DNA of 64,000 nucleotides, taken from Bacteroidota bacterium (GTDB lineage: Bacteria > Bacteroidota > Bacteroidia > Chitinophagales > Chitinophagaceae). The notes beneath the pieces were generated by a model. It did not search any database and had not been told where the DNA came from. It worked only from the letters and a program-made list of their open reading frames with translations. The position numbers were made by a program, and so were the translations under genes. The DNA is taken from the NCBI GenBank assembly GCA_018267925.1, contig JAFDXO010000083.1:1-64000 (forward strand), written 5' to 3'. Position 1 is the stretch's first letter, and every line of letters starts with the position of its first letter. Positions 25,711-35,027 of the stretch are shown here, piece after piece.

Positions 25711-26778
25711 TTGAAAGCATTATTGTATTGCGTAGCCATTGCGGCATCTTTCATTTCTAAAGCACAAACTGTTTCTGAAAAATTAGTTTATCCGGATGAA
25801 AAGCATTTTAAAAACCTACGTCAGTTGACCTTTGGTGGTGATAATGCGGAAGCCTATTTTGGATTTGATAATGAACACATCGTTTTTCAAAGGACAGCTC
25901 CAAAAGATGGTGTCCCTTGTGATCAAATTTTCTATTCAAAGCTGCCCAAAAATGCCAAACAACCCTTTAAATACGATCGGGTAAGTAATGGAGAAGGGCG
26001 AACAACTTGTGCTTATTTGATGCCCGACATGAAACATGTGCTGTATGCGTCCACACATTTAAATTCAAAGGATTGCCCTCCTGTGCCAGACAAAGAGAAA
26101 ATGAAAAAGTACGTTTGGCCCATTTATGATAGCTATGACATTTTTGTTGCTGACTTAAAAGGCAATATCACACAGCAACTCACACACGAGCCGGGTTATG
26201 ATGCAGAAGCAACTATCTCACCCAAAGGCGACAAAATCATTTTTACGTCTATGCGCAATGGCGATCTTGATCTCTATGTAATGGATATAGATGGCAAGAA
26301 CGTAAAACAAATTACACACGAATTAGGCTATGATGGCGGTGCTTGGTTTTCAAAAGATGGGAAAAAGATTGTTTGGCGTGCATCTCGCCCCAAGAGCGAT
26401 GAAGAAGTAAAGGAATACAAAGACTTGCTGGCAAAAGGATTAGTGATGCCTACCAACATGGAAGTATTTGTAGCAGATGCTGATGGTAGCCATGTGCAGC
26501 AAGTGACTAAATTGGGGCAAGCGAATTGGGCACCTAATTTTATGCCCGATGGTAAACGAATCATCTTTGCCTCCAATCATGAATATGCACGTGGTTTTCC
26601 GTTCAACATGTACATCATCAATATTGACGGAACGGGTCTTCAAAAAGTTTCTCACGATGGTGGATTTGATGCTTTTCCCATGTTTTCTCCAGATGGAAAA
26701 AAATTAATCTTCAGCTCAAATAGAAACAATGGAGGCACTCACGATACAAACTTATTTATTTGTGATTGGGCAGAATAA
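25711..26778 (+). CDS. Exported TolB-like beta-propeller (PD40 repeats) protein
   Basis: The start is a TTG: it is the only codon that places the signal peptide MKALLYCVAIAASFISKAQ at the N-terminus, and no in-frame ATG lies upstream. The mature part has several WD40-like PD40 repeats with the S-x-D/K-G-K-K-I-x-F/W-x-S pattern. Examples are ISPKGDKIIFTSMRNGDLDL, FSKDGKKIVWRASRP, FMPDGKRIIFASNHE and FSPDGKKLIFSSNRN. Such propellers bind proteins in the periplasm or at the outer membrane; several Bacteroidota homologues are annotated as peptidase- or OmpA-associated. Length 355. A hairpin at 26817 follows. Confidence 0.82.
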   Translation: MKALLYCVAIAASFISKAQTVSEKLVYPDEKHFKNLRQLTFGGDNAEAYFGFDNEHIVFQRTAPKDGVPCDQIFYSKLPKNAKQPFKYDRVSNGEGRTTCAYLMPDMKHVLYASTHLNSKDCPPVPDKEKMKKYVWPIYDSYDIFVADLKGNITQQLTHEPGYDAEATISPKGDKIIFTSMRNGDLDLYVMDIDGKNVKQITHELGYDGGAWFSKDGKKIVWRASRPKSDEEVKEYKDLLAKGLVMPTNMEVFVADADGSHVQQVTKLGQANWAPNFMPDGKRIIFASNHEYARGFPFNMYIINIDGTGLQKVSHDGGFDAFPMFSPDGKKLIFSSNRNNGGTHDTNLFICDWAE

Positions 26779-26816
26779 ACAATGGGACACAAAACGTTGT
26801 GGTGTTTGAAAATGTC

Positions 26817-26846
26817 AAAATGATGACTTCGAGAAAACATCATTTT
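26817..26846 (+). terminator. Stem-loop after the TolB-like gene
   Basis: A perfect 9-bp stem AAAATGATG/CATCATTTT with a 12-base loop, followed after a few bases by a run of T (26856-26864). A weak, A+T-rich intrinsic terminator is plausible. Confidence 0.4.
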
Positions 26847-26898
26847 GTGTTCTGATTTTTTTTTCTATTTTTCAACAAAATTGAAACTTTTTCAACCC

Positions 26899-27420
26899 AT
26901 GGCAGACAAGCGCTATATTTTTTTGGTAGATGACGAACCAATCCAAAACGAAATGCTGAAAGATTTTCTCACGGAGCGTTTTGTTTACGAAATCAAAACG
27001 TTTGAAAACGGAGAGGATATGCTTCAAAGCATGGCACTCAACCCCGAAATAGTGGTTCTCGACTATCATCTAAGCGCACAAAAGCCTAATGCAAAAAACG
27101 GCGTTGAAATTCTTAAAATATTGAAAGATCGCCACCCCGATGTTCAAGTAATCATGCTTTCAGGGCAAGACAAAATTGATGTTGCTATTGACAGTATGAA
27201 GTATGGCGCATACGATTACGTTGTTAAGGGTGAAACAGCTTTTTCTCGCACAGAAAATATCCTAAACAATATCAGTGAGCTGCACAAAGTGAAAACTATA
27301 AATGCAGCATACAAAAAAACGATTACTTTACTCGGTGTTGTGATAGCCGCTATTGTTGCTCTTAGTGTGTATCTATATTTTTTCACCGATGCCTTTTCAC
27401 ATGCCTACACAAAACCATAA
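26899..27420 (+). CDS. Receiver-domain protein with C-terminal membrane anchor
   Basis: Residues 1-130 form a complete CheY-like receiver: acidic pair D11-D12, phosphoacceptor D55 in VVLDYHLSA, switch S89 in MLSGQDK, and K110 in YVVKGE. After a short linker comes one hydrophobic helix (about 141-162, TITLLGVVIAAIVALSVYLY) and a short tail. No output domain. The ATG at 26899 is preferred; the frame extends to 26845 but adds only a low-complexity leader. The protein should sit on the cytoplasmic face of the inner membrane. It has no kinase neighbour. A sequestering or phosphate-sink role is only a guess. Confidence 0.85.
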   Translation: MADKRYIFLVDDEPIQNEMLKDFLTERFVYEIKTFENGEDMLQSMALNPEIVVLDYHLSAQKPNAKNGVEILKILKDRHPDVQVIMLSGQDKIDVAIDSMKYGAYDYVVKGETAFSRTENILNNISELHKVKTINAAYKKTITLLGVVIAAIVALSVYLYFFTDAFSHAYTKP

Positions 27421-27505
27421 AACTTTTTTAGCTTTCTGAATTGAGTAAGCAGCACTTCTTTAGATTTGCTGCTTCTTATTTTAATTTCGAATAATTACTA
27501 CCAAA

Positions 27506-28696
27506 ATGAAATTAGCATCCCGCCTAAATCGCATTCAAGAACCACAGACAATTCGCATGGCAAAACTGGCTCGTGAACTGAGAGCACAAGGTGCCAATAT
27601 TGTTGATTTAAGTCTGGGAGAGCCCGATTTTATCACCCCAAAACATATTTGTGAAGCGGCTACCGAAGCTATGACTCAAGGATATACAAAATATACACCG
27701 GTAGCCGGAATGCCTGAATTGCGCCAAGCCATTTGTCAAAAACTGAAGCGAGATAACAACCTCGATTATTCTCCCGAAGAAATCATTGTTTCAACCGGAG
27801 CCAAACAATCCTTAGCAAATGCAATTCTTTCTCTGATAGATCCGGGCGATGAAGTAATTATCCCTACACCTTATTGGGTTACTTACAGTGCGCTTGTGGA
27901 TTTGGCCGAAGGCATCAATAAATTTATTCCTTGCCCCATAGAAGCTGACTTCAAACTAAACCCCCAACAATTAGAACAAGCTATAACACCACAAACCAAA
28001 CTTTTTATTTTTTCTTCGCCTTGTAATCCTTCGGGCAGTGTTTACACTAAGGAAGAATTGGCGGCATTAGCCGAAGTTTTTTCACGTCATCCACAAGTCT
28101 ATATTTTGAGCGATGAAATTTATGAGTATATCAATTATACCGGCAAGCATGAAAGCATTGCTCAATTTTCCTCCATTAAAAACCGCGTGCTTTTAGTGAA
28201 CGGTATGTCTAAAGGCTTTGCCATGACGGGCTGGCGTGTTGGCTATTTAGCTGCACCAAAAGAAATCGTACAAGCCTGTGAAAAACTTCAAGGACAATTT
28301 ACTTCCGGCACAAATTCTATTGCACAACGCGCTTCGATTGTGGCTCTCACCACAGACCTTCAGCCAACAAAGGAAATGACAAAAGCCTTTCATGAGCGTA
28401 GAAATTTTGTGATGGATGCCCTGAGCAAGATGCCTCATGTAAAAGTAAATGACCCCCAAGGTGCATTCTACGCCTTCCCTGATATCAGTGCTTTCTTTGG
28501 TAAAACAGACGGGGAAACACTAATCAAGAACGATGAAGACCTTTCTATGTACTTGCTGCATAAAGCAAATGTAAGTACCGTAAACGGCGAGGCATTCGGT
28601 AGTCCGCAGTGCATACGTCTTTCTTTTGCTACATCATTAGAGAACTTAAAGGAAGCTATGAAGAGAATGGCACAGGCATTAAGTCATTTAAAATAA
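27506..28696 (+). CDS. PLP-dependent aminotransferase (aspartate aminotransferase, class I)
   Basis: Transfers an amino group between an amino acid (probably aspartate) and 2-oxoglutarate. Visible are VDLSLGEPDF, KYTPVAGMPELRQAI, the Asn/Pro loop FSSPCNPSGSVYTKEEL, ILSDEIYEYINY, and the PLP lysine in NGMSKGFAMTGWRVGYLA. Near the C-terminus is CIRLSFATS with the substrate-carboxylate Arg. Length 396 is normal for the class I-gamma subgroup typical of Bacteroidota. Exact substrate cannot be fixed from the sequence. Convergent with the next lipoprotein gene. Confidence 0.92.
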   Translation: MKLASRLNRIQEPQTIRMAKLARELRAQGANIVDLSLGEPDFITPKHICEAATEAMTQGYTKYTPVAGMPELRQAICQKLKRDNNLDYSPEEIIVSTGAKQSLANAILSLIDPGDEVIIPTPYWVTYSALVDLAEGINKFIPCPIEADFKLNPQQLEQAITPQTKLFIFSSPCNPSGSVYTKEELAALAEVFSRHPQVYILSDEIYEYINYTGKHESIAQFSSIKNRVLLVNGMSKGFAMTGWRVGYLAAPKEIVQACEKLQGQFTSGTNSIAQRASIVALTTDLQPTKEMTKAFHERRNFVMDALSKMPHVKVNDPQGAFYAFPDISAFFGKTDGETLIKNDEDLSMYLLHKANVSTVNGEAFGSPQCIRLSFATSLENLKEAMKRMAQALSHLK

Positions 28697-28709
28697 TTCT
28701 TTACAAAAA

Positions 28710-29477
28710 CTAATTCCCGAATCTGAAGGAAAGTCCTGCTCCTGCATACCATAAATAAGGACGCTGAGAAGCAGTATAATCCTTTGCCGGCGCAGATCCT
28801 GACGAAAGGGTTATGGTGCCTCTCAGTTCCGGTGCTTGCTTAAATTGAGCCGATGCACTCAGATCAAAATATAAAGCACGGATCAGTTTTACACTACTCT
28901 GAACATGTAGGGCTGTTCCCCACGTTTTATAGTTCCAATCACTCTGCCAGTTAACCACAGAATTATAATATCCGTTTCCCGATACACCATTAGTACTGGA
29001 ATTTTCTTGTGCCCACAAAAAGGCATAAAAAACAGATGGAGCAATTCTGATTTGCCAATTTTGTGTTGCATTAAAAGCGGCTCCCATCATCAAATCTATC
29101 GTACCTACATCATTGATACAACGATCTATTACTCGAATGCCTCCATCTGCAAATTGAAACTTCATACCTTGCCTTGAAGAGCCAACCTGCAATCCGCCAA
29201 ACACTTCTGTAAAATCGCTGATAGGGCGAAAAACTAAACCGCTCAAAACAGGTGAAACCGCTGCTGCATAAGAGAAATAGCCATTTTCATCGTTTATATT
29301 TTTACGATAAGGCATAGCATATCTTGCACCCATTTGAATACTTGCATAGATTTTGGGTAGCGGCATATTGCGAACGGATCGTTTGGTTGGCTGCTCACAA
29401 CGCAATTGTCGAGTTACTGCCATCTGACAACTGCATAAACCAAGCAATAAGCTTGCATAAATAACCCGCTTAATCAT
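28710..29477 (-). CDS. Outer-membrane beta-barrel-like lipoprotein, unknown function
   Basis: A short lipoprotein-type signal with lipobox cysteines (MIKRVIYASLLLGLCSC) is followed by a region of alternating hydrophobic and aromatic strands (for example PVLSGLVFRPISDFTEVFGG, IRIAPSVFYAFLWAQ, LYFDLSASAQFKQAP). It ends in LWYAGAGLSFRFGN, a terminal aromatic-rich strand like those of outer-membrane barrels. Length 255. I do not recognise the family. It lies 47 bases before the end of parE on the same strand but need not be cotranscribed. Confidence 0.65.
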   Translation of the reverse strand: MIKRVIYASLLLGLCSCQMAVTRQLRCEQPTKRSVRNMPLPKIYASIQMGARYAMPYRKNINDENGYFSYAAAVSPVLSGLVFRPISDFTEVFGGLQVGSSRQGMKFQFADGGIRVIDRCINDVGTIDLMMGAAFNATQNWQIRIAPSVFYAFLWAQENSSTNGVSGNGYYNSVVNWQSDWNYKTWGTALHVQSSVKLIRALYFDLSASAQFKQAPELRGTITLSSGSAPAKDYTASQRPYLWYAGAGLSFRFGN

Positions 29478-29523
29478 CCGTAAGTTTTATCCATAAACGT
29501 ATGCTAATAGAGTATTCGTATAA

Positions 29524-31407
29524 CTAAACGACCTCCTCCACAAAATCTTTTTCAACTCGAAGATTATCAATGATAAAAACTTGTCGTTGTGGTGTGTTCT
29601 TTCCCATATAATATTCCAGCAGTTTTTGAATATGCTCCTCTTGATTGATAAGTACGGGTTCTTTGCGCATATCTTCACCAATAAACAAAGCAAACTCTTC
29701 CGGCGAAATTTCACCTAATCCTTTAAAGCGAGTGATCTCCGGCTTGTTGCCCAACTCTTTGACAGCCTTTTGTTTTTCAGCTTCATCATAGCAATAAAAT
29801 GTTTTTTGCTTGTTCCGCACTCTAAACAAAGGTGTTTCGAGAATATAAACATGTCCATTGCGTACTAAATCAGGAAAAAATTGCAGAAAAAAGGTCATCA
29901 ACAAAAGGCGAATGTGCATACCATCTACATCAGCATCAGTAGCAATAACAATATTGTTATAGCGTAAATCTTCCAACCCTTCTTCTATATTCAACGCATG
30001 TTGCAGCAAATTGAACTCTTCATTTTCATACACTACTTTTTTGGTCAGTCCAAAGCAATTTAAGGGCTTTCCCCGAAGAGAAAAAACAGCTTGTGATTCA
30101 ACATTTCTACTCTTTGTAATGGAGCCGCTTGCCGAATCGCCTTCTGTAATAAAAATGGTGGACTCTTTTTGCTTTTGAAAAAAATCGTCTTTGCTTTTTG
30201 AAGGTGGCACATCATTTAAATGAATTCTACAATCACGAAGCTTTTTGTTGTGGAGGTTGGCTTTCTTAGCCCTTTCGTTGGCTAATTTTCTAATTCCTGA
30301 AAGCTCTTTTCTTTCACGTTCACTTTGTTCTATTCGCTTCTTTAAAGCCTCAGCAACAGCACTATTTTTATGCAAGAAATTATCCAGTTCTTTGGCTAAA
30401 AAATCATGCACAAAGGTTCGCATACTGGGTCCTTGTTCCCATACATTTTGTGATCCAAGTTTTGTTTTTGTTTGGGATTCAAAAACAGGCTCTTGCACAC
30501 GTACAGATACTGCAGCGCATATACTTTGTCGAACATCTGCCGCATCATAATCTTTCTTAAAAAAATCACGTATCACTTTTACAAAGGCTTCGCGAAAAGC
30601 TGCTTGGTGTGTGCCTCCTTGCGTTGTGTGTTGCCCATTGACAAAAGAATATAAATCCTCTCCATAATCGCCGGTGTGGGTAAAAGCAACTTCAATATCA
30701 TTTCCTTTTAAGTGCACAATGGGATAACGCATTGTTTCCGGATTAGTCTTTCTGGTCAGTAGATCAAGCAATCCGTTTTTAGAAAGAAAATTGCGCCCAT
30801 TGTAATTGATCGTCAAACCCGCATTAAGAAAACAGTAGTTCCAAATTTGGTTTTCTACATATTCACTGATAAAATGATAGTGCTTAAAAACGGAGTCGTC
30901 AGGGCGAAAAATGACTAATGTTCCGTTAGCTTGAGTTGTTTCGGCTTCTTTGTGTTCTTTAATCAAAACACCTTTTTCAAATTCGGCAATTTTTGATTTT
31001 CCTTCTCGATAAGACTCTACTTTGAAGTAACTACTCAAGGCATTTACCGCTTTCGTTCCTACGCCATTCAACCCGACAGACTTTTGGAAAGCCTTGCTAT
31101 CATATTTAGCTCCTGTATTGATTTTAGACACCACATCCACCACTTTACCTAATGGAATCCCGCGTCCATAATCGCGAATAGAAACTTGTCCGTCCGCAAT
31201 TTTAATATCCACCCTTTTCCCAAATCCCATGGTGTATTCATCAATGCAATTATCCACCACTTCTTTAACCAAAATATAAATCCCGTCATCCATGCTGGAA
31301 CCATCTCCCAGCTTACCAATATACATTCCCGGGCGCAACCGGATATGTTCTCGCCAATCAAGTGAGCGAATACTATCTTCATTATATGAGCTATTCTGAT
31401 CTGCCAT
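29524..31407 (-). CDS. parE: DNA topoisomerase IV subunit B / type IIA ATPase subunit
   Basis: ATPase subunit that drives strand passage during decatenation. The GHKL ATPase motifs are [22 protein letters not shown] and [15 protein letters not shown]. The transducer domain follows. The TOPRIM domain has [12 protein letters not shown] and the metal-binding [10 protein letters not shown], and the end motif is [15 protein letters not shown]. The 627 residues and the gap-free TOPRIM fit ParE of Bacteroidota rather than GyrB. The ATG at 31407 ([18 protein letters not shown]) is preferred to the upstream TTG frame. parC is not next to it. Confidence 0.9.
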   Translation of the reverse strand: MADQNSSYNEDSIRSLDWREHIRLRPGMYIGKLGDGSSMDDGIYILVKEVVDNCIDEYTMGFGKRVDIKIADGQVSIRDYGRGIPLGKVVDVVSKINTGAKYDSKAFQKSVGLNGVGTKAVNALSSYFKVESYREGKSKIAEFEKGVLIKEHKEAETTQANGTLVIFRPDDSVFKHYHFISEYVENQIWNYCFLNAGLTINYNGRNFLSKNGLLDLLTRKTNPETMRYPIVHLKGNDIEVAFTHTGDYGEDLYSFVNGQHTTQGGTHQAAFREAFVKVIRDFFKKDYDAADVRQSICAAVSVRVQEPVFESQTKTKLGSQNVWEQGPSMRTFVHDFLAKELDNFLHKNSAVAEALKKRIEQSERERKELSGIRKLANERAKKANLHNKKLRDCRIHLNDVPPSKSKDDFFQKQKESTIFITEGDSASGSITKSRNVESQAVFSLRGKPLNCFGLTKKVVYENEEFNLLQHALNIEEGLEDLRYNNIVIATDADVDGMHIRLLLMTFFLQFFPDLVRNGHVYILETPLFRVRNKQKTFYCYDEAEKQKAVKELGNKPEITRFKGLGEISPEEFALFIGEDMRKEPVLINQEEHIQKLLEYYMGKNTPQRQVFIIDNLRVEKDFVEEVV

Positions 31408-31540
31408 CTCCGAATCTTTGATTTTTGCAAAGATGCACATTTGCTGCTTGGAGAGTACCAATTTCAAATTTAGAAATCTTAGGTTTAATTAACAGAGAGG
31501 AATGTAACTTTAGCCCTTTCAAAAAATGAAGCATTTTGAC

Positions 31541-34381
31541 ATGAAGCGAATTGTAATTTGCATAGTAGCAATATTAGCATTGCCTTTTTTAACATTAGCC
31601 CAAGCAAAACTTGTTGGAAAGGTGTCTAAAAAGGGACACGAACTGGTGATTCCTTATGAACAATATAAATTTCCGAATGGATTGACCCTATTAGTTCATG
31701 AAGATCATTCAGATCCGATCGTTCATGTTGACGTAACCTATCATGTAGGCTCTGCACGAGAAGAGATCGGAAAATCTGGCTTTGCTCACTTCTTTGAACA
31801 CATGATGTTTCAAGGCTCAGACAATGTGGCTGATGAACAACACTTTAAAATCATTACTGAAGCCGGTGGAACCCTAAATGGCACAACCAATTTAGATCGT
31901 ACTAATTATTTTGAAACTGTCCCGAGCAATCAATTAGAAAAGATGTTATGGTTAGAGGCGGATAGAATGGGATTTTTACTGGATGCGGTAACACAACAGA
32001 AATTTGAGGTGCAACGTGCTACCGTAAAAAATGAACGTGGACAGCGATATGACAATGTACCCTATGGTTTAGTTCGCGAAGTAACTGCGAAGAATTTATA
32101 TCCTTATGGTCATCCCTACTCTTGGCTGACTATTGGTTATATAGAAGACTTAAACCGTGTTAATGTCAACGATCTTAAAAACTTTTTTCTTCGCTGGTAT
32201 GGTCCTAACAACGCTGTACTGACCGTGGGCGGCGATGTGAACACGAAAGATGTTGTGAAAATGGTAGAAAAATATTTTGGTTCTATTCCTAAATGCCCCG
32301 AAGTAAAACCCATGCACTTGCCATTGCCCACACTCACAAGTGACCGCTACGTTTCAATGATGGATAACTATGCCAAATTGCCTCAGTTACGCATCACCTA
32401 TCCGGTGTCGGCAGCATATAGCAAAGATGAACCGGCTCTTGATTGCCTTGCCGAAATTCTGGGTCAAGGGAAAAATTCTATCTTATATAAAAACTTTGTC
32501 AAAACACAAAAGGCAGTCAATGCTTCCTCTTTCAATGGAACAAATGAATTGTCTGGCGAGTTTACCATCACCGTTACTCCATTTCCCGGACAAAAGCTTA
32601 CCGACATAGAAAAATTGGTGCGTGAATCCTTTACTGAATTTGAACAGCGTGGCGTAACTGATGATGACATAGAAAAATTCAAATCACAGCACGAGGCTCA
32701 GACCATTAAGGGGCTGGAAACGGTGAGTGGAAAGGTTTCACAATTGGCTGCGTATTACACTTTTACAGGGAATGCCAATCAAATTGGTAACGAAATCAAA
32801 CGTTATAGTGCCGTAACAAAAGAAGATGTTATGCGCGTTTACAATCAATACATCAAAGGGAAATATGCGGTTATTCTTAGCGTGCTGACAAAAGGTAATG
32901 AAAACAACAAAGCAGGTAACGATAATTATACCGTTTCAAAAGCCGGCTACAAAGCACCGGACTATGGTTACAATGGTTTGAAGTATGTGAAAGCTAAGGA
33001 CAATTTCGATCGTAGCAAGATGCCCGGTATCGGTGCAAATCCCGTAGTGAATGTACCGTCTTTTTGGCGAGAGACCTTGTTAGGAAATGTGACCGTCATT
33101 GGCACAAAGACAGATGAAATTCCAGTTGTTTCGATTCAACTGAAATTCAAGGGTGGGAAAATGATGGATGCACTTCATCCTACAAAAGCCGGAACCGCCA
33201 ATCTTTTTGCCGCCATGATGGATGAAGATACCAAAAACTATTCGGCTGAAGGCTTTAGTACGGCATTAGACAAGTTGGGTAGTAGCATAGATATTTATAC
33301 GGCTGAAGATGCCACCGTAATAAATGTACAATCACTCCAAAAAAACTTAGATAAAACTCTGGCATTATTAGAAGAAAGAATTCTTCATCCAAAGTTTACG
33401 GAAGAAGCATTTGACATGAATAAAAAACGCCTATTAGAGCAAATCAAAAATGCCATGAACCGACCGAATTATGTAGCATCAACTGTTTATCCGAAAATTC
33501 TCTACGGTACCGACAATGTGTTGGGATGGGCTACTTCCGGCACTACACAAACCATAGCCAACATCACTATAAAAGATGTTGAAGACTACTATCACAATTG
33601 TTTTTCAAAAAGCGAAGCCAAAGTTATTGTGGTGGGCGATGTAAGCAAAGAAGACATCTTGCCCAAAATCAATTTTTTACAGCAGATGAGTTCTTTAGAC
33701 ATAAAACTGCCAACCCTAAAAGACGCACCAAAAATTGCAAAAACAAAAGTCTATTTCATCAACGTACCTAATGCTGCACAAACTGAATTTAGAATCGGAT
33801 ACATAACCGGATTAAAGTATGATGCTGTTGGTGATTATTTCAAAGCAGGTGTGATGAATTACACGCTGGGTGGAGCTTTCAACAGCCGACTGAATCTGTA
33901 TTTGCGTGAAGATAAAGGTTGGACGTATGGCGCACGTGGAAACTTTGATGGTGATCTATATTCTGGAAACTACACTTTTAGCGCAGGCATTAAAGCCGAT
34001 GCAACGGACAGTGCGTTATTTGATGTGATGCGCATTTTATCAGAATTTCGCGACAAAGGAATGAGAGCTGATGAATTGAGTTTCACTCAAAAGTCAATGG
34101 GACAAAGCGATGCTCGCAAGTATGAAGCTGCCTTTCAGAAAGCTGGGTTTTTAAGCCGTATTTTGGATTACAATCTGCCACCGACCTATACTCAAGAACA
34201 AAACACCTTGCTGGAACATCTTTCTGTCACAGAATTAAATGCCTTAGCAAAAAAATATTCTCCTAACACGAATCAGGTAAACGTTGTGCTTGTAGGGGAT
34301 AAGGAAAAATTGTGGAATCGAGTGAAAAAATTAGGCTATGATATGGTTGAATTAGATAAAGAGGGTAATCCTGTTCAATAA
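31541..34381 (+). CDS. Exported M16-family zinc protease, two-domain
   Basis: A pitrilysin-type peptidase with fused active and inactive halves (946 aa). A signal peptide (MKRIVICIVAILALPFLTLAQ) starts at the ATG at 31541; an ATG five codons earlier (31526) is also possible. The catalytic inverted motif HxxEH is present as FAHFFEHMMF at about residue 82, with the third ligand in the VKNERGQRYDN region. The C-terminal half (from about 500) keeps the fold, with the R/Y-type substrate site in GGAFNSRLNLYLREDKGWTYG, but lacks HxxEH. Probably degrades peptides in the periplasm or at the surface. A TAACTTTA element lies just upstream. Confidence 0.92.
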   Translation: MKRIVICIVAILALPFLTLAQAKLVGKVSKKGHELVIPYEQYKFPNGLTLLVHEDHSDPIVHVDVTYHVGSAREEIGKSGFAHFFEHMMFQGSDNVADEQHFKIITEAGGTLNGTTNLDRTNYFETVPSNQLEKMLWLEADRMGFLLDAVTQQKFEVQRATVKNERGQRYDNVPYGLVREVTAKNLYPYGHPYSWLTIGYIEDLNRVNVNDLKNFFLRWYGPNNAVLTVGGDVNTKDVVKMVEKYFGSIPKCPEVKPMHLPLPTLTSDRYVSMMDNYAKLPQLRITYPVSAAYSKDEPALDCLAEILGQGKNSILYKNFVKTQKAVNASSFNGTNELSGEFTITVTPFPGQKLTDIEKLVRESFTEFEQRGVTDDDIEKFKSQHEAQTIKGLETVSGKVSQLAAYYTFTGNANQIGNEIKRYSAVTKEDVMRVYNQYIKGKYAVILSVLTKGNENNKAGNDNYTVSKAGYKAPDYGYNGLKYVKAKDNFDRSKMPGIGANPVVNVPSFWRETLLGNVTVIGTKTDEIPVVSIQLKFKGGKMMDALHPTKAGTANLFAAMMDEDTKNYSAEGFSTALDKLGSSIDIYTAEDATVINVQSLQKNLDKTLALLEERILHPKFTEEAFDMNKKRLLEQIKNAMNRPNYVASTVYPKILYGTDNVLGWATSGTTQTIANITIKDVEDYYHNCFSKSEAKVIVVGDVSKEDILPKINFLQQMSSLDIKLPTLKDAPKIAKTKVYFINVPNAAQTEFRIGYITGLKYDAVGDYFKAGVMNYTLGGAFNSRLNLYLREDKGWTYGARGNFDGDLYSGNYTFSAGIKADATDSALFDVMRILSEFRDKGMRADELSFTQKSMGQSDARKYEAAFQKAGFLSRILDYNLPPTYTQEQNTLLEHLSVTELNALAKKYSPNTNQVNVVLVGDKEKLWNRVKKLGYDMVELDKEGNPVQ

Positions 34382-34490
34382 TAAGATGCCCATATTGTTG
34401 AAACAAAAGCACTAAATACTCTTTGTTGATAATGCAGGTTTGAATGTCAGAAGACACTACCGATGATTGTACAATTGAAAAATCAAACCA

Positions 34491-34734
34491 CTATTTGATT
34501 TTCATGAGTTTTTCAAAGCTGTATAGTGCTTCAATTTTATACCCTTCATTATTTAGGGACTTGAGGAGGGCATCTTTTTTTGCAATAAAATATGCCCCCT
34601 CAATGCTCTTTTATCTTTCAAGATACTTTGGGCTTTGACCCGCAACACCAAATGTCATAGCTCTTTTCTATCGTTTTATCCTGATAGCACTTTTGGTAAG
34701 ACTGTATAAAAGCGGACTTGGAAATAGTTTGCAT
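34491..34734 (-). pseudogene. Decayed ORF of unknown origin
   Basis: From the ATG at 34734 (MQTISKSAFIQSYQK...) the frame stops at 34618. A second frame, containing one in-frame stop, continues as YFIAKKDALLKSLNNEGYK and then IEALYSFEKLMKIK to a stop at 34491. Both pieces have protein-like composition. This suggests a gene tail broken by a frameshift and a nonsense change. I do not recognise it. The rest of the 34382-35027 interval holds only short random frames. Confidence 0.4.
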
Positions 34735-35027
34735 TTGTTGTAGAGAATACTTAACCTATTTAGAGCAGTGTACAGAATAGTAAAAAACAAGCATCCCGCC
34801 TACCCAAAAAGTATATTTTTACGAGTTGTTCTTATTAGTTTCTCCCCTACCACTATTGGCTCATAACTTACCATTTCCCTGAAAAATAATCTAACCAACA
34901 AAAGGCGGGCATTATTTTCATCAGATGGAAAGCAAATAATAGGGCAAGTTCTGTATTTTACCCTCCTCATGTCCGTAACAAAAATACATTTGCGCATTTG
35001 CCTATATTCTTCCTTTCTCAACAAAAC

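Noticed and set aside
34800..35024. 74-codon reverse frame upstream of the glycosyltransferase gene
   Set aside because: Overlaps the start region of the GT39-like gene; no start context or family resemblance.
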